Positions 25,106 to 33,003 of a stretch of DNA of 64,000 bases are shown in pieces. The stretch spans positions 1 to 64,000 of the forward strand of contig CAZTLP010000001.1 of the NCBI GenBank assembly GCA_964614345.1, read 5' to 3'. The notes beneath the pieces are model-generated. The model was not told where the DNA came from. It worked only from the letters and a program-made list of their open reading frames with translations, and did not search any database. The translations under genes were made by a program, and so were the position numbers. The stretch comes from AEGEAN-183 sp964614345. Lineage in GTDB: Bacteria > Pseudomonadota > Gammaproteobacteria > Magnimaribacterales > Magnimaribacteraceae. Positions within the stretch are counted from its first letter, which is position 1; each line of letters opens with the position of its first letter.

Positions 25106-25996
25106 TTACTTTTTTTTATTTTTGGCTCTGGGGTGGGCATCATCATAGACTTTCGATAGGTGCTGGAAGTCTAGTTTTGTATATATTTGTGTGGTTCCAA
25201 TATCGGAATGTCCCAACATTTCTTGTACGGCCCTCAGGTCTCCACTTGATTCTAGAATATGACTTGCAAAGGAATGTCTGAGCATATGAGGGTTTACCAT
25301 TGGAAGTCCTCTTTTTTTGCTTAACCGTTCTAGTCTAAGTTGCACAGAACGGGTAGAAATTCTTTTACCGTTTTTATTTAAAAATAAAGCTTTATTAGTA
25401 TCACTGGAAATATTTCTTCGAACAAGAAGCCAGTCTCTTAAACTTTGTATGGCCTTATCTCCAACAGGCAGGTCTCTCGTTTTATTTCCTTTACCAACCA
25501 CACGGCAAGATCTCTCTTTAATAGAGATACTGTCTATATTAAGACCACAGAGCTCAGAAAGACGCAGGCCCGAAGAATATAAAAGTTCTACCATGGCCTT
25601 ATCTCTAATCTCAATGTCTCCCTTCGGTTTAAAGTCTAAAAGTCTCTTAACAAGGTCTGTATCCAGTGCCTTTGGCAATAGCTGAGTAGATTTTGGGGCG
25701 CTGATATTTTCAGCTGGATTAGTTTCTACAATTTCTTCATCTAATAAATAGTTAAGGAAACTACGGATAGAAGATAGAGATCTTTGTAGGCTTCTGGCGC
25801 TTAGACCCCTTCTCCTTTCTTGAGAAACAAAACCCCTAATATCATGATCTTGAACCTGTTCCAATGAATCATTTTTTTCTTTTAAGAAAGTGAAGAAAGA
25901 ATCCAAATCTCTTTTATAGCTACTTATTGTATGAGGAGAAAGATGTCTAACAACTTCCAGATGAGATAAAAAGGGATCAAGGTGGTTGTCTAACAT
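25106..25996 (-). CDS. xerC: Site-specific tyrosine recombinase XerC
   Basis: A 296-residue recombinase that resolves chromosome dimers at dif together with XerD. The N-terminal SAM-like domain contains VVRHLSPHTISSYKRDL. The catalytic domain has SSGLRLSELCGL (Arg), HMLRHSFASHIL (His-x-x-Arg), LGHSDIGTTQIYTKL (His, Tyr nucleophile), and a Lys in GKGNKTRDLPV. It is flanked by DUF484 and yigB as in E. coli, which separates it from phage integrases. Confidence 0.94.
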   Translation of the reverse strand: MLDNHLDPFLSHLEVVRHLSPHTISSYKRDLDSFFTFLKEKNDSLEQVQDHDIRGFVSQERRRGLSARSLQRSLSSIRSFLNYLLDEEIVETNPAENISAPKSTQLLPKALDTDLVKRLLDFKPKGDIEIRDKAMVELLYSSGLRLSELCGLNIDSISIKERSCRVVGKGNKTRDLPVGDKAIQSLRDWLLVRRNISSDTNKALFLNKNGKRISTRSVQLRLERLSKKRGLPMVNPHMLRHSFASHILESSGDLRAVQEMLGHSDIGTTQIYTKLDFQHLSKVYDDAHPRAKNKKK

Positions 25997-26671
25997 TTAA
26001 GAATTATGATTATCTATTAACCCACTGACCACTTCACAAACAAAGTCCAGAAAAAGAGTATCCTTATTTTCTGTATATTTTCCTTTTTGGGTACTTCCCA
26101 AAGCAATCATTCCTTTTAAAGAACTACTTGTTAGGGGTATTAGGGCAACTTCCTTAAAGGGGGTTTCGTCATTAAAAATAAATTTAGTAATTTCCTGTTT
26201 TACTTCACCACAAAACAATTCTCCAGGTTCCATAAGATCAGCTAGTTTATTTGCTGATTCAACTGGATTCTTAACTCTTCCTTTGGGGATGTTTTTATTG
26301 GACTCAGTAAAAAATATTAATCTACTTTCGTCAGCACCAAAATCTTTTTTAAATCTTTCTTCTAATATAGAGGTTATTTCTTCTATGTTGCTTGCATTAA
26401 TGAGATCAAGGATTAATTTTTTGGTTAGATTAAAGATGTCGTCATTATTCTTTGCATTAGCTAATAACTCCATCAATCTATCTGTCGTGGAGTTGTAATC
26501 TGTTCTTAACAATTCAACTTGTCTTTGTATTAATGAAACCGCTGCTCCAGATTCATGGACTATTTCTATGGAATTTAATACTTCTGGATGTTCTTTAAAA
26601 AAATTGGGGTTTAAGATTAAATAATCAGCAACTTCCTTAGCAGAAGGATTGTGTTTCTTTTTATCATTCAT
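25997..26671 (-). CDS. DUF484 family protein
   Basis: A 224-residue protein with the family start SAKEVADYLILNPNFFKEHPEVL, a coiled-coil-like segment (VSLIQRQVELLRTDYN), and a C-terminal GAF-like fold. It is found between dapF and xerC in many Gammaproteobacteria, and its function is not established. It overlaps dapF by 4 bases, and its stop directly abuts xerC, so translation is coupled along the operon. Confidence 0.88.
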   Translation of the reverse strand: MNDKKKHNPSAKEVADYLILNPNFFKEHPEVLNSIEIVHESGAAVSLIQRQVELLRTDYNSTTDRLMELLANAKNNDDIFNLTKKLILDLINASNIEEITSILEERFKKDFGADESRLIFFTESNKNIPKGRVKNPVESANKLADLMEPGELFCGEVKQEITKFIFNDETPFKEVALIPLTSSSLKGMIALGSTQKGKYTENKDTLFLDFVCEVVSGLIDNHNS

Positions 26672-26958
26672 ATAAGAATACTAGTCTCTTCTAAGAAATC
26701 TGCGGGCCCTGTTGCAGTCAATACTTGGTTATCAGAATCGTATTTTATAGATAAGCAGCCCGTCTTAAAATTAACAGTGACTTCTTTTTGGAGATAGCCA
26801 AGCTCAACTCCTTTTACCACAGTGGCACAAGCACCACTTCCACATGCTAGCGTTTCACCTACGCCTCTTTCAAAAACTCTTATATTTACTTCGGCTGGAG
26901 AGGTCATTTCAGCTAAAGTTAGATTTACCCCATTAGGAAAAAATTTAGATTCTTGAAT
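26668..26958 (-). CDS. dapF: Diaminopimelate epimerase, C-terminal part
   Basis: 97 residues run into the run of Ns at 26959, so the N-terminal two thirds are missing. The visible part contains FPNGVN, IRVFERGVGETLACGSGACATV with the second catalytic Cys, and a final TGPADFLEE, all diagnostic of DapF. It interconverts LL- and meso-diaminopimelate for lysine and peptidoglycan. The family is about 275 residues, so roughly 180 are lost in the gap. It is followed by DUF484 with a 4-base overlap. Confidence 0.93.
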   Translation of the reverse strand: MQESKFFPNGVNLTLAEMTSPAEVNIRVFERGVGETLACGSGACATVVKGVELGYLQKEVTVNFKTGCLSIKYDSDNQVLTATGPADFLEETSILI

Positions 26959-27058
26959 NNNNNNNNNNNNNNNNNNNNNNNNNNNNNNNNNNNNNNNNNN
27001 NNNNNNNNNNNNNNNNNNNNNNNNNNNNNNNNNNNNNNNNNNNNNNNNNNNNNNNNNN
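26959..27058. other. Assembly gap of 100 N
   Basis: Exactly 100 Ns, probably a placeholder. The usual family lengths of LysA (about 415) and DapF (about 275) imply that about 0.9 kb of coding sequence is missing, so the real distance is larger than shown. Frames that read through the gap are not meaningful. Confidence 0.95.
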
Positions 27059-27914
27059 AGAGAAGAACTCCCGCATTGCCAGAAATGGATCTTCCCGGTT
27101 CAAGAATAAGATTGAGGTTAAGTGGTTCAAGAAAAGAAATTATTTCTGGCAACACTTCATCTATTTTTAGCTCTTCTTCTTCCTGATAACTAATTCCAAG
27201 TCCCCCGCCTAAATCTAAATACCTCAATTCATGTCCTTGCTTTGTTAAATCAGTTGAAATTTCAATTAGTAAATTTAAATTTTCGATTATCAATTCTTTA
27301 TCAAAAATTTGTGATCCAACATGAGAAGCTATGCCTTTGAGGTTAACTGATCCAGATTCAGAGGCTTTTCTGGCCATGGAATCCACCTTTTCCTTTAAAA
27401 CACCAAACTTTGAGGTTTTGAGGCCTGTCTGAATATATGGATGAGATTCAGAAGAAAGATCAGGATTTATTCTGATAAAGCATTCCGCTTGTTTTTTTAA
27501 ATCCTTGGAGATTTTTATAATTCTTTCTAATTCTTCTTCGGATTCAATATTAATTGAAAATATCCCTGTATTGATGGCAAGTTTTATCTCTTCTTTAGTC
27601 TTACCAACGCCAGAAAAAACTATATCTTGAGGGTTTGCACCAGCTTCAAGGCATCTTCTGAGCTCATTACCCGAAACAACATCGAAACCACTACCGAGCG
27701 CTGAAAGTAAGGAAAGAATATGAATGTTGGAGTTAGATTTAACAGAGTAACAAACCTTGTCCTCTTTTCTTACAGAAGAAAGATAGTTATTTAGGTTTTC
27801 TTCTAATTTATTAGCTGAATAGACGTAAACAGGAGTGCCAAATTTTTTTGTTATATCCTTAAGAGATACATCATCTATAAAGAGCTGACCTTCTTTGCGA
27901 TTAAAGCCTTTCAT
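27059..27914 (-). CDS. lysA: Diaminopimelate decarboxylase, N-terminal part
   Basis: About 285 residues of a PLP-dependent fold-III decarboxylase that makes lysine from meso-diaminopimelate. Visible features are TPVYVYSANKL, CYSVKSNSN with the PLP lysine, GSGFDVVSGNEL, SKFGV, SHVGSQI, LDLGGGLGISY and the phosphate-binding EPGRS. The C-terminal domain with the catalytic Cys is lost in the gap. The start is the ATG at 27914 or a GTG at 27923; both overlap the end of lptM, which indicates coupling. The gene order lptM-lysA-dapF is common in Proteobacteria. Confidence 0.93.
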
Positions 27915-28047
27915 AGACAGCACCTTCAGAGTAGCTACTTTCTTGAGGCAAATTTAAAGGTCCCCTGTGGCCACATGCATTTAAGAAAAGCAAAGAAGTC
28001 AGAGAGACAGTAAGCAGAAGAACTGTTAAATAGGGTTTCAATTTCAT
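27901..28047 (-). CDS. lptM: LPS translocon maturation chaperone LptM (YifL-like lipoprotein)
   Basis: A 48-residue frame between argH and lysA. It has a hydrophobic signal, lipobox LNAC (Cys25) and directly after it GHRGPLNLP, the hallmark of the LptM/YifL family. The short acidic tail ends in YERL. In E. coli this lipoprotein assists maturation of the LptD-LptE complex. Its ATG overlaps the argH stop (ATGA), and its 3' end overlaps lysA, so the three genes are translationally linked. It is easily missed because of its size. Confidence 0.9.
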   Translation of the reverse strand: MKLKPYLTVLLLTVSLTSLLFLNACGHRGPLNLPQESSYSEGAVYERL

Positions 28048-29450
28048 TTCCTTAAACTTAACTCGCGTTTGGCATTATTTATTTGCTTCAGGACTTGCTT
28101 AGGAGATGTTCCACCAATCGAGTCCTTATTTCTTATCGCTTCTTCTGGTTTGATTAAACTCACAGCATCTTTTTCTATAAGCTTTGAATATTTCCTAAGT
28201 TCTTTTAAGTCTAGTTCAAAAATTTGTTTTTTCTGCTTGTCAGCATGAGCCACTATTTTTCCAACTACTTCATGTGCCTTTCTAAAAGCCAAACCTTTTA
28301 AGACCAGATAGTCGGCTAGTTCAGTGGCTGTAATGTGACCTAATTCACAATCCTGTTTCATTTTCTTAGTATTTACAGACATTCCTTTAATCATTAAAGC
28401 CAATAACTCTAGACTTGAGTTAGAGTAATCTAAACTATCAAAGATAAATCTCTTATCCTCCTGCATATCTCTGTTATAGGCCATAGGTAAACCTTTCATT
28501 AGAACGAGTAGACCCATTAAGTTAGATATAGTCCTAGCTGAACCTCCTCTCATTAATTCAGAAACATCGGGATTCTTTTTTTGCGGCATAATTGAAGAAC
28601 CTGTACAGAACTCTTCCGGTAAATCAATGTAATTGAATTGAGTTGAGGACCAGATTATGAGTTCTTCATTAATCCTTGATAAGTGCACACCCAAAATACT
28701 TATTGCGGATAAAAGTTCAAGGATGAAATCTCTGTCACTGACTGCATCGATAGAATTATTTGAAATACGATCAAAATTTAATCTTTTTGCTAAAAGCTTC
28801 CTGTCTAATTTATATCTATTACCTGACAGAGCCCCAGAGCCTAAAGGCAAGCTACTTGCTCTCTTTTTAGCATCTTGAAGCCTAGAGAAATCCCTATTCA
28901 GCATTTCATACCAAGCCATAAGATGATGACCAAAAGTAACCGGTTGAGCTAATTGTAGGTGAGTAAATCCTGGCATTAGATCGCTATGGTGTTTTTTTGC
29001 TTTAGCTACTATGGAGGTTTGTACTCTAGAAATTAGATTAGATATTTCATCTATAGACTTGAGTACAACGAGCCTAAGGTCGGTAGACACTTGGTCGTTT
29101 CTGGACCTACCTGTATGAAGTTTTTTAGCAGCATTTCCTACTTTTCTTTGCAAAGCCGCTTCTATATTCATATGAACATCTTCTAACTCTTCTTTCCATT
29201 CAAATTTTCCAGATTCAATCTCCTTTTGAATAGTTTTTAGTCCCTTTAAGATCTTTGAGTAATCATTAGATGTTATAACCTTGGCTTCTTTGAGCGCTAG
29301 AGCATATTTCATTGAACCGACAATATCTTCTTTATACATCCTCTTATCTTGGTCAAGAGAAGATGTATAACTAACAGCCAGCTCATTCACTGAATCTTCA
29401 AACCTACCCCCCCAAGAGGGGTTCGTTGTCTTGGGCTTTTTAATTACCAT
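28044..29450 (-). CDS. argH: Argininosuccinate lyase
   Basis: A 468-residue fumarase/aspartase-superfamily enzyme that splits argininosuccinate into arginine and fumarate. It has WGGRFEDSVNELA at the N-terminus, KLHTGRSRNDQVSTDLRL, GFTHLQLAQPVTFGHH, and the signature GSSIMPQKKNPDVSELMRG. Its start overlaps the metF stop (TAATG) and its end overlaps the lptM start (ATGA). Length is normal. Confidence 0.96.
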   Translation of the reverse strand: MVIKKPKTTNPSWGGRFEDSVNELAVSYTSSLDQDKRMYKEDIVGSMKYALALKEAKVITSNDYSKILKGLKTIQKEIESGKFEWKEELEDVHMNIEAALQRKVGNAAKKLHTGRSRNDQVSTDLRLVVLKSIDEISNLISRVQTSIVAKAKKHHSDLMPGFTHLQLAQPVTFGHHLMAWYEMLNRDFSRLQDAKKRASSLPLGSGALSGNRYKLDRKLLAKRLNFDRISNNSIDAVSDRDFILELLSAISILGVHLSRINEELIIWSSTQFNYIDLPEEFCTGSSIMPQKKNPDVSELMRGGSARTISNLMGLLVLMKGLPMAYNRDMQEDKRFIFDSLDYSNSSLELLALMIKGMSVNTKKMKQDCELGHITATELADYLVLKGLAFRKAHEVVGKIVAHADKQKKQIFELDLKELRKYSKLIEKDAVSLIKPEEAIRNKDSIGGTSPKQVLKQINNAKRELSLRK

Positions 29451-30268
29451 TAGTTTATTTCCAAGTTTTTAACTATTGAACTTGTTGGCTCCTCTCTATT
29501 TATAGTAAAAAAATGTATACCAGGTGCTCCAAAATGGAGTAATTTCTCACAAAGTTTCGTTATAACATCTACACCATACGCCAATAGGTCTTCATTGCTA
29601 GAAAATTTCTCCATCCCCTCTCTGAGCCATATAGGAATTTGAGCTTGGCAAACTTTAGCCATTCTGATCAATGCTTCAGAATCATGAATAGGCATTATTC
29701 CAGGTACAACTGGAATTGAAATCTGTTCTTTTTCACATTTGTCCATGAACTTAAAGTATGAATCTTCTTGAAAAAAGAATTGAGTTATCGCGCCATCAGC
29801 CCCAGCATTTACCTTATTAAGAAAATTTTCAAAATCTGCATTTTCTGATTCTGCATCAGGATGAACCTCGGGATAAGCCGCAACTTCTATCAAAAAGTCC
29901 TCTTTTTCTTTTTTAATAAATTTAATTAAATCTAGAGCATAAGGAAAATCACCACCACCTCTAATACCTGAAGGTAGGTCTCCCCTTAGAGTCACTATCC
30001 TTGTTAATGCTTGTTCTTTATAGTCACTTAGGATTTCTTTTACTGAAGCTTTTGAAGCTCCAATGCCCGATAAATGGGGGTAAGCTTTTTGCCCTAAGTT
30101 CATAATAGAAACACAGGTCTCAAGAGTTCCTTCTCTGGTTGATCCTCCTGCTCCATATGTAACAGAAAAGTATTCAGGCGAAAAATTACTTAACTTTCTT
30201 GTTATATCGACAATGCTTTCTTTTCCTTTCTCAGTTTTAGGAGGAAAAAATTCAAAACTCGTATTCAT
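29450..30268 (-). CDS. metF: Methylenetetrahydrofolate reductase
   Basis: A TIM-barrel flavoprotein of about 272 residues that reduces 5,10-methylene-THF to 5-methyl-THF for methionine synthesis. It shows SFEFFPPKTEKG, FSVTYGAGGSTREGT, TRIVTLRGDLP, VAAYPEVHPDA, GADGAITQFFF, and a C-terminal GIHFFTINRE. I use the ATG at 30268, because the conserved family start follows it; a TTG at 30286 is possible. It sits between ahcY and argH, so the methyl cycle genes form a leftward series. Confidence 0.95.
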   Translation of the reverse strand: MNTSFEFFPPKTEKGKESIVDITRKLSNFSPEYFSVTYGAGGSTREGTLETCVSIMNLGQKAYPHLSGIGASKASVKEILSDYKEQALTRIVTLRGDLPSGIRGGGDFPYALDLIKFIKKEKEDFLIEVAAYPEVHPDAESENADFENFLNKVNAGADGAITQFFFQEDSYFKFMDKCEKEQISIPVVPGIMPIHDSEALIRMAKVCQAQIPIWLREGMEKFSSNEDLLAYGVDVITKLCEKLLHFGAPGIHFFTINREEPTSSIVKNLEIN

Positions 30269-30294
30269 GGAGCTTTCCCGCGGCAAAGATCAGA

Positions 30295-31698
30295 TTAGTA
30301 CTTGTAGATTTCAGATTTGAAAGGTCCCTCTTTAGGGACATTGATATATTCCGCTTGGTCTTCTGATAATTTTGTTATGGTCCCGCCGAATCCTTCTACC
30401 ATGTAGCTAGCAACTTCTTCATCTAGTTTTTTGGGCAGAACCTCAACCTTGATAAGCTCTTGTTTGGCTTCGCTATCATTTAGGGAAGCAAATTTCTTTT
30501 CATATAAATACATTTGCGCTAAGACTTGATTTGCAAACGATCCATCCATAATACGAGATGGATGCCCTGTTGCGTTTCCTAAATTAACCAACCTTCCTTC
30601 AGAAAGTAGCAGTAGATAGTCATCGCTTTCAAGATCAGGTAGTTCACCAGCCTTAGTATCTCTAAAGATTTTATGAACTTGGGGTTTAACTTCTTCCCAG
30701 GCCCACTCATCTCGCATGAATTGGGTATCTATCTCAGTATCAAAATGACCAATGTTGCAAACTACAGCTCCTTTTTTTAAAGCACCCAACATATGTCTAT
30801 CACAAACTTTGTAGTTACCGGTAGTGGTAACAAGCAAATCAGTGTCTTCAAGAAGTGTTGTATTAATTGCATCAGGGTTGTCTTTATTTTCTCCTTCTTT
30901 ATAGGGAGAAACTAATTCATACCCATCCATACATGCTTGCATACCGCAAATCGGATCTATTTCACTAACCCTAACCACCATTCCCTCTTGTTTTAAACTT
31001 TGTGCTGAACCTTTACCAACATCTCCATAGCCAATGACTAAGGCTTTTCTTCCTGCTAAAAACATGTCGGTTCCTCTTTTGATGCCATCATTGAGACTGT
31101 GACGTGTCCCATATTTATTGTCATTTTTTGATTTAGTAACAGAATCGTTCACATTTATCGCTGGTACTTTTAGTTTGTTCTCTTTAATCATTTCATGAAG
31201 TCTAACTACCCCGGTTGTAGTTTCTTCAGTTATGCCATGTATCTTATCTAAGATCTCAGGATATTTATCATGTGCCATAGCCGTTAAATCGCCTCCATCA
31301 TCTAAGATCATATTGGCATCCCAAGGCTCTCCATCTTTAAGGATTGTTTGTTCAATACACCAATCAAACTCCTCTTCAGTTTGGCCTTTCCAGGCAAAAA
31401 CCGGCACGCCTGATTTGGCGATAGCTGCGGCTGCATGATCTTGAGTTGAAAAAATATTACAACCTGACCATCTAACTTCAGCACCCAGGCTCGTTAATGT
31501 TTCTATCAAAACTGCGGTTTGTATAGTCATGTGTATGCACCCTAATATTCGGGCCCCTTCAAGAGGTTTTTCTGATGCATATGTTTCCCTTAGTTTCATT
31601 AGGGCTGGCATTTCAGACTGAGCAATCACAATTTCTTTTCTTCCCCAGTCGGCAAGAGAGATATCAGCTACTTTATAATCTTGTTTTTCATTAACCAT
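30295..31698 (-). CDS. ahcY: S-adenosylhomocysteine hydrolase
   Basis: A 467-residue NAD-dependent enzyme that splits S-adenosylhomocysteine to adenosine and homocysteine. It has DISLADWGRKEI, MTIQTAVLIETL, NIFSTQDHAAAAIA, the NAD motif VIGYGDVGKGSAQSL, and the C-terminal PDHYRY-type end replaced by GPFKSEIYKY. The usual NVNDSVTKSKNDNKYG segment is present. It lies 15 bases after metK and 26 before metF, consistent with one operon for methyl-group recycling. Confidence 0.95.
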   Translation of the reverse strand: MVNEKQDYKVADISLADWGRKEIVIAQSEMPALMKLRETYASEKPLEGARILGCIHMTIQTAVLIETLTSLGAEVRWSGCNIFSTQDHAAAAIAKSGVPVFAWKGQTEEEFDWCIEQTILKDGEPWDANMILDDGGDLTAMAHDKYPEILDKIHGITEETTTGVVRLHEMIKENKLKVPAINVNDSVTKSKNDNKYGTRHSLNDGIKRGTDMFLAGRKALVIGYGDVGKGSAQSLKQEGMVVRVSEIDPICGMQACMDGYELVSPYKEGENKDNPDAINTTLLEDTDLLVTTTGNYKVCDRHMLGALKKGAVVCNIGHFDTEIDTQFMRDEWAWEEVKPQVHKIFRDTKAGELPDLESDDYLLLLSEGRLVNLGNATGHPSRIMDGSFANQVLAQMYLYEKKFASLNDSEAKQELIKVEVLPKKLDEEVASYMVEGFGGTITKLSEDQAEYINVPKEGPFKSEIYKY

Positions 31699-31713
31699 AA
31701 TCTTTCCTCAAAA

Positions 31714-32874
31714 TTATGAAGCCTTTAATGCTTCAGCTTTATCAGTTTTTTCCCAAGTGAAGGCATCTTCCTCTCTACCAAAATGACCGTAAGCTGCTGT
31801 TGATTGGTAGATTGGTCTTTTTAGATCAAGCATTTCTATCAGCTGTTTGGGTCTTAAATCAAAATGCTCTCTAATTAGACTCGATATTTCTTCTTCATCT
31901 AGAGTTGCTGTTCCAAAGGTATTTACACTAATTGAAGTAGGTTCAGCTACTCCAATGGCGTAAGAAACTTGTATTTCACATTTTTCAGCCAAACCTGATG
32001 CAACTATATTTTTAGCCACATACCTGCCTGCATAAGCAGCTGAGCGGTCAACCTTTGAAGGATCTTTACCTGAGAAGGCTCCTCCACCATGTCGAGCCAT
32101 TCCTCCATAAGTATCGACTATAATTTTTCTTCCTGTTACACCACAATCCCCTTCAGGACCTCCAACTTCAAATTTCCCTGTTGGGTTTATAAAAAAATTA
32201 GTTTCTTTATTAAGCCAGTTCTGAGGCAGAACAGGTTTAATAATTTCTTCCATTACTCCTTCTTTTAAATCTTTTTGTGAAATTTCTGGATCATGCTGGG
32301 TTGAGAGTACGACGGCTGATATAGATTCGGGCTTCCCATCATCGCCATAAACAAAACTAACCTGACTTTTGGCATCAGGTCTAAGCCAATTTAACTTCCC
32401 TGATTTTCTAATAAAAGCTTGTTGTTCAACAAGTCTGTGTGAATAAGTAATAGGGGCAGGCATTAAAACCTCAGTTTCATTAGTAGCATAGCCAAACATT
32501 AATCCTTGATCACCAGCACCCTGTTCTTTATCTTCTCCTTCACCTTCATTCACCCCTTGAGCTATGTTGGTAGATTGTTTTCCAAGGGCATTAATTATTT
32601 CGCAAGTATTTCCGTCACAACCAACTGAAATGTCGTTATAACCAATATCACAAATAACTTTTCTAGTAACAGCTTCTAGGTCTGGATCTGATTTGCTGGT
32701 AATTTCTCCTGCTAAGACAACCAAGTTATCTTTGACCAAGGTTTCGCAGGCAACCCTTGATTCTGGGTCGTCTTTAAGCATAGCATCTAAAACAGCATCA
32801 GATATTTGATCAGCCATTTTATCTGGATGACCTTCTGAAACAGATTCTGAAGTAAAAACTTTATATTCAGACAT
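31714..32874 (-). CDS. metK: S-adenosylmethionine synthetase
   Basis: A 386-residue enzyme that makes S-adenosylmethionine from methionine and ATP. It carries FTSESVSEGHPDKMADQISDAVLD, the GAGDQGLMFGYA hexapeptide region, GGPEGDCGVTGRKIIVDTYGG, and GGGAFSGKDPSKVDRSAAY. It starts the metK-ahcY-metF series and is divergent from tkt across a gap holding a likely promoter with an inverted repeat (see 32908-32938). I see no SAM riboswitch in this short leader. Confidence 0.97.
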   Translation of the reverse strand: MSEYKVFTSESVSEGHPDKMADQISDAVLDAMLKDDPESRVACETLVKDNLVVLAGEITSKSDPDLEAVTRKVICDIGYNDISVGCDGNTCEIINALGKQSTNIAQGVNEGEGEDKEQGAGDQGLMFGYATNETEVLMPAPITYSHRLVEQQAFIRKSGKLNWLRPDAKSQVSFVYGDDGKPESISAVVLSTQHDPEISQKDLKEGVMEEIIKPVLPQNWLNKETNFFINPTGKFEVGGPEGDCGVTGRKIIVDTYGGMARHGGGAFSGKDPSKVDRSAAYAGRYVAKNIVASGLAEKCEIQVSYAIGVAEPTSISVNTFGTATLDEEEISSLIREHFDLRPKQLIEMLDLKRPIYQSTAAYGHFGREEDAFTWEKTDKAEALKAS

Positions 32875-32907
32875 TTTCTTCTTTTATCTCCATGAAAAAG
32901 GACCGGC

Positions 32908-32938
32908 ATTCTACCCTTTATTTAAGGGTTTTATCCAA
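32908..32938 (-). promoter_or_regulatory. Possible metK promoter with dyad operator
   Basis: On the minus strand TTGGAT (32938-32933) and TAGAAT (32913-32908) are separated by 19 bases. Inside the spacer lies the perfect 6-bp inverted repeat ACCCTT-N5-AAGGGT (32913-32929). Its position would let a dimeric repressor block the polymerase. The regulator is unknown, and the spacing is slightly long. Confidence 0.35.
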
Positions 32939-33003
32939 TTTTAAGCTTATAAATGTATACACTCTTTTTAGAATCGGACAAAATACTGTCCCAAATAGTA
33001 CAT

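Noticed and set aside
25106..25996. Phage or integron integrase
   Set aside because: Although it is a tyrosine recombinase, the DUF484-xerC-yigB order and length identify it as XerC.
26941..27186. Frames running across the N gap
   Set aside because: They read through unknown bases and give meaningless joins; only the sequence on each side is usable.
32953..33003. Upstream in-frame start for transketolase
   Set aside because: The 17 extra residues do not fit the conserved family start, which begins at the ATG at 33004.
32875..33003. SAM riboswitch before metK
   Set aside because: The leader is short, and I see no conserved multi-stem core, only one 6-bp dyad.
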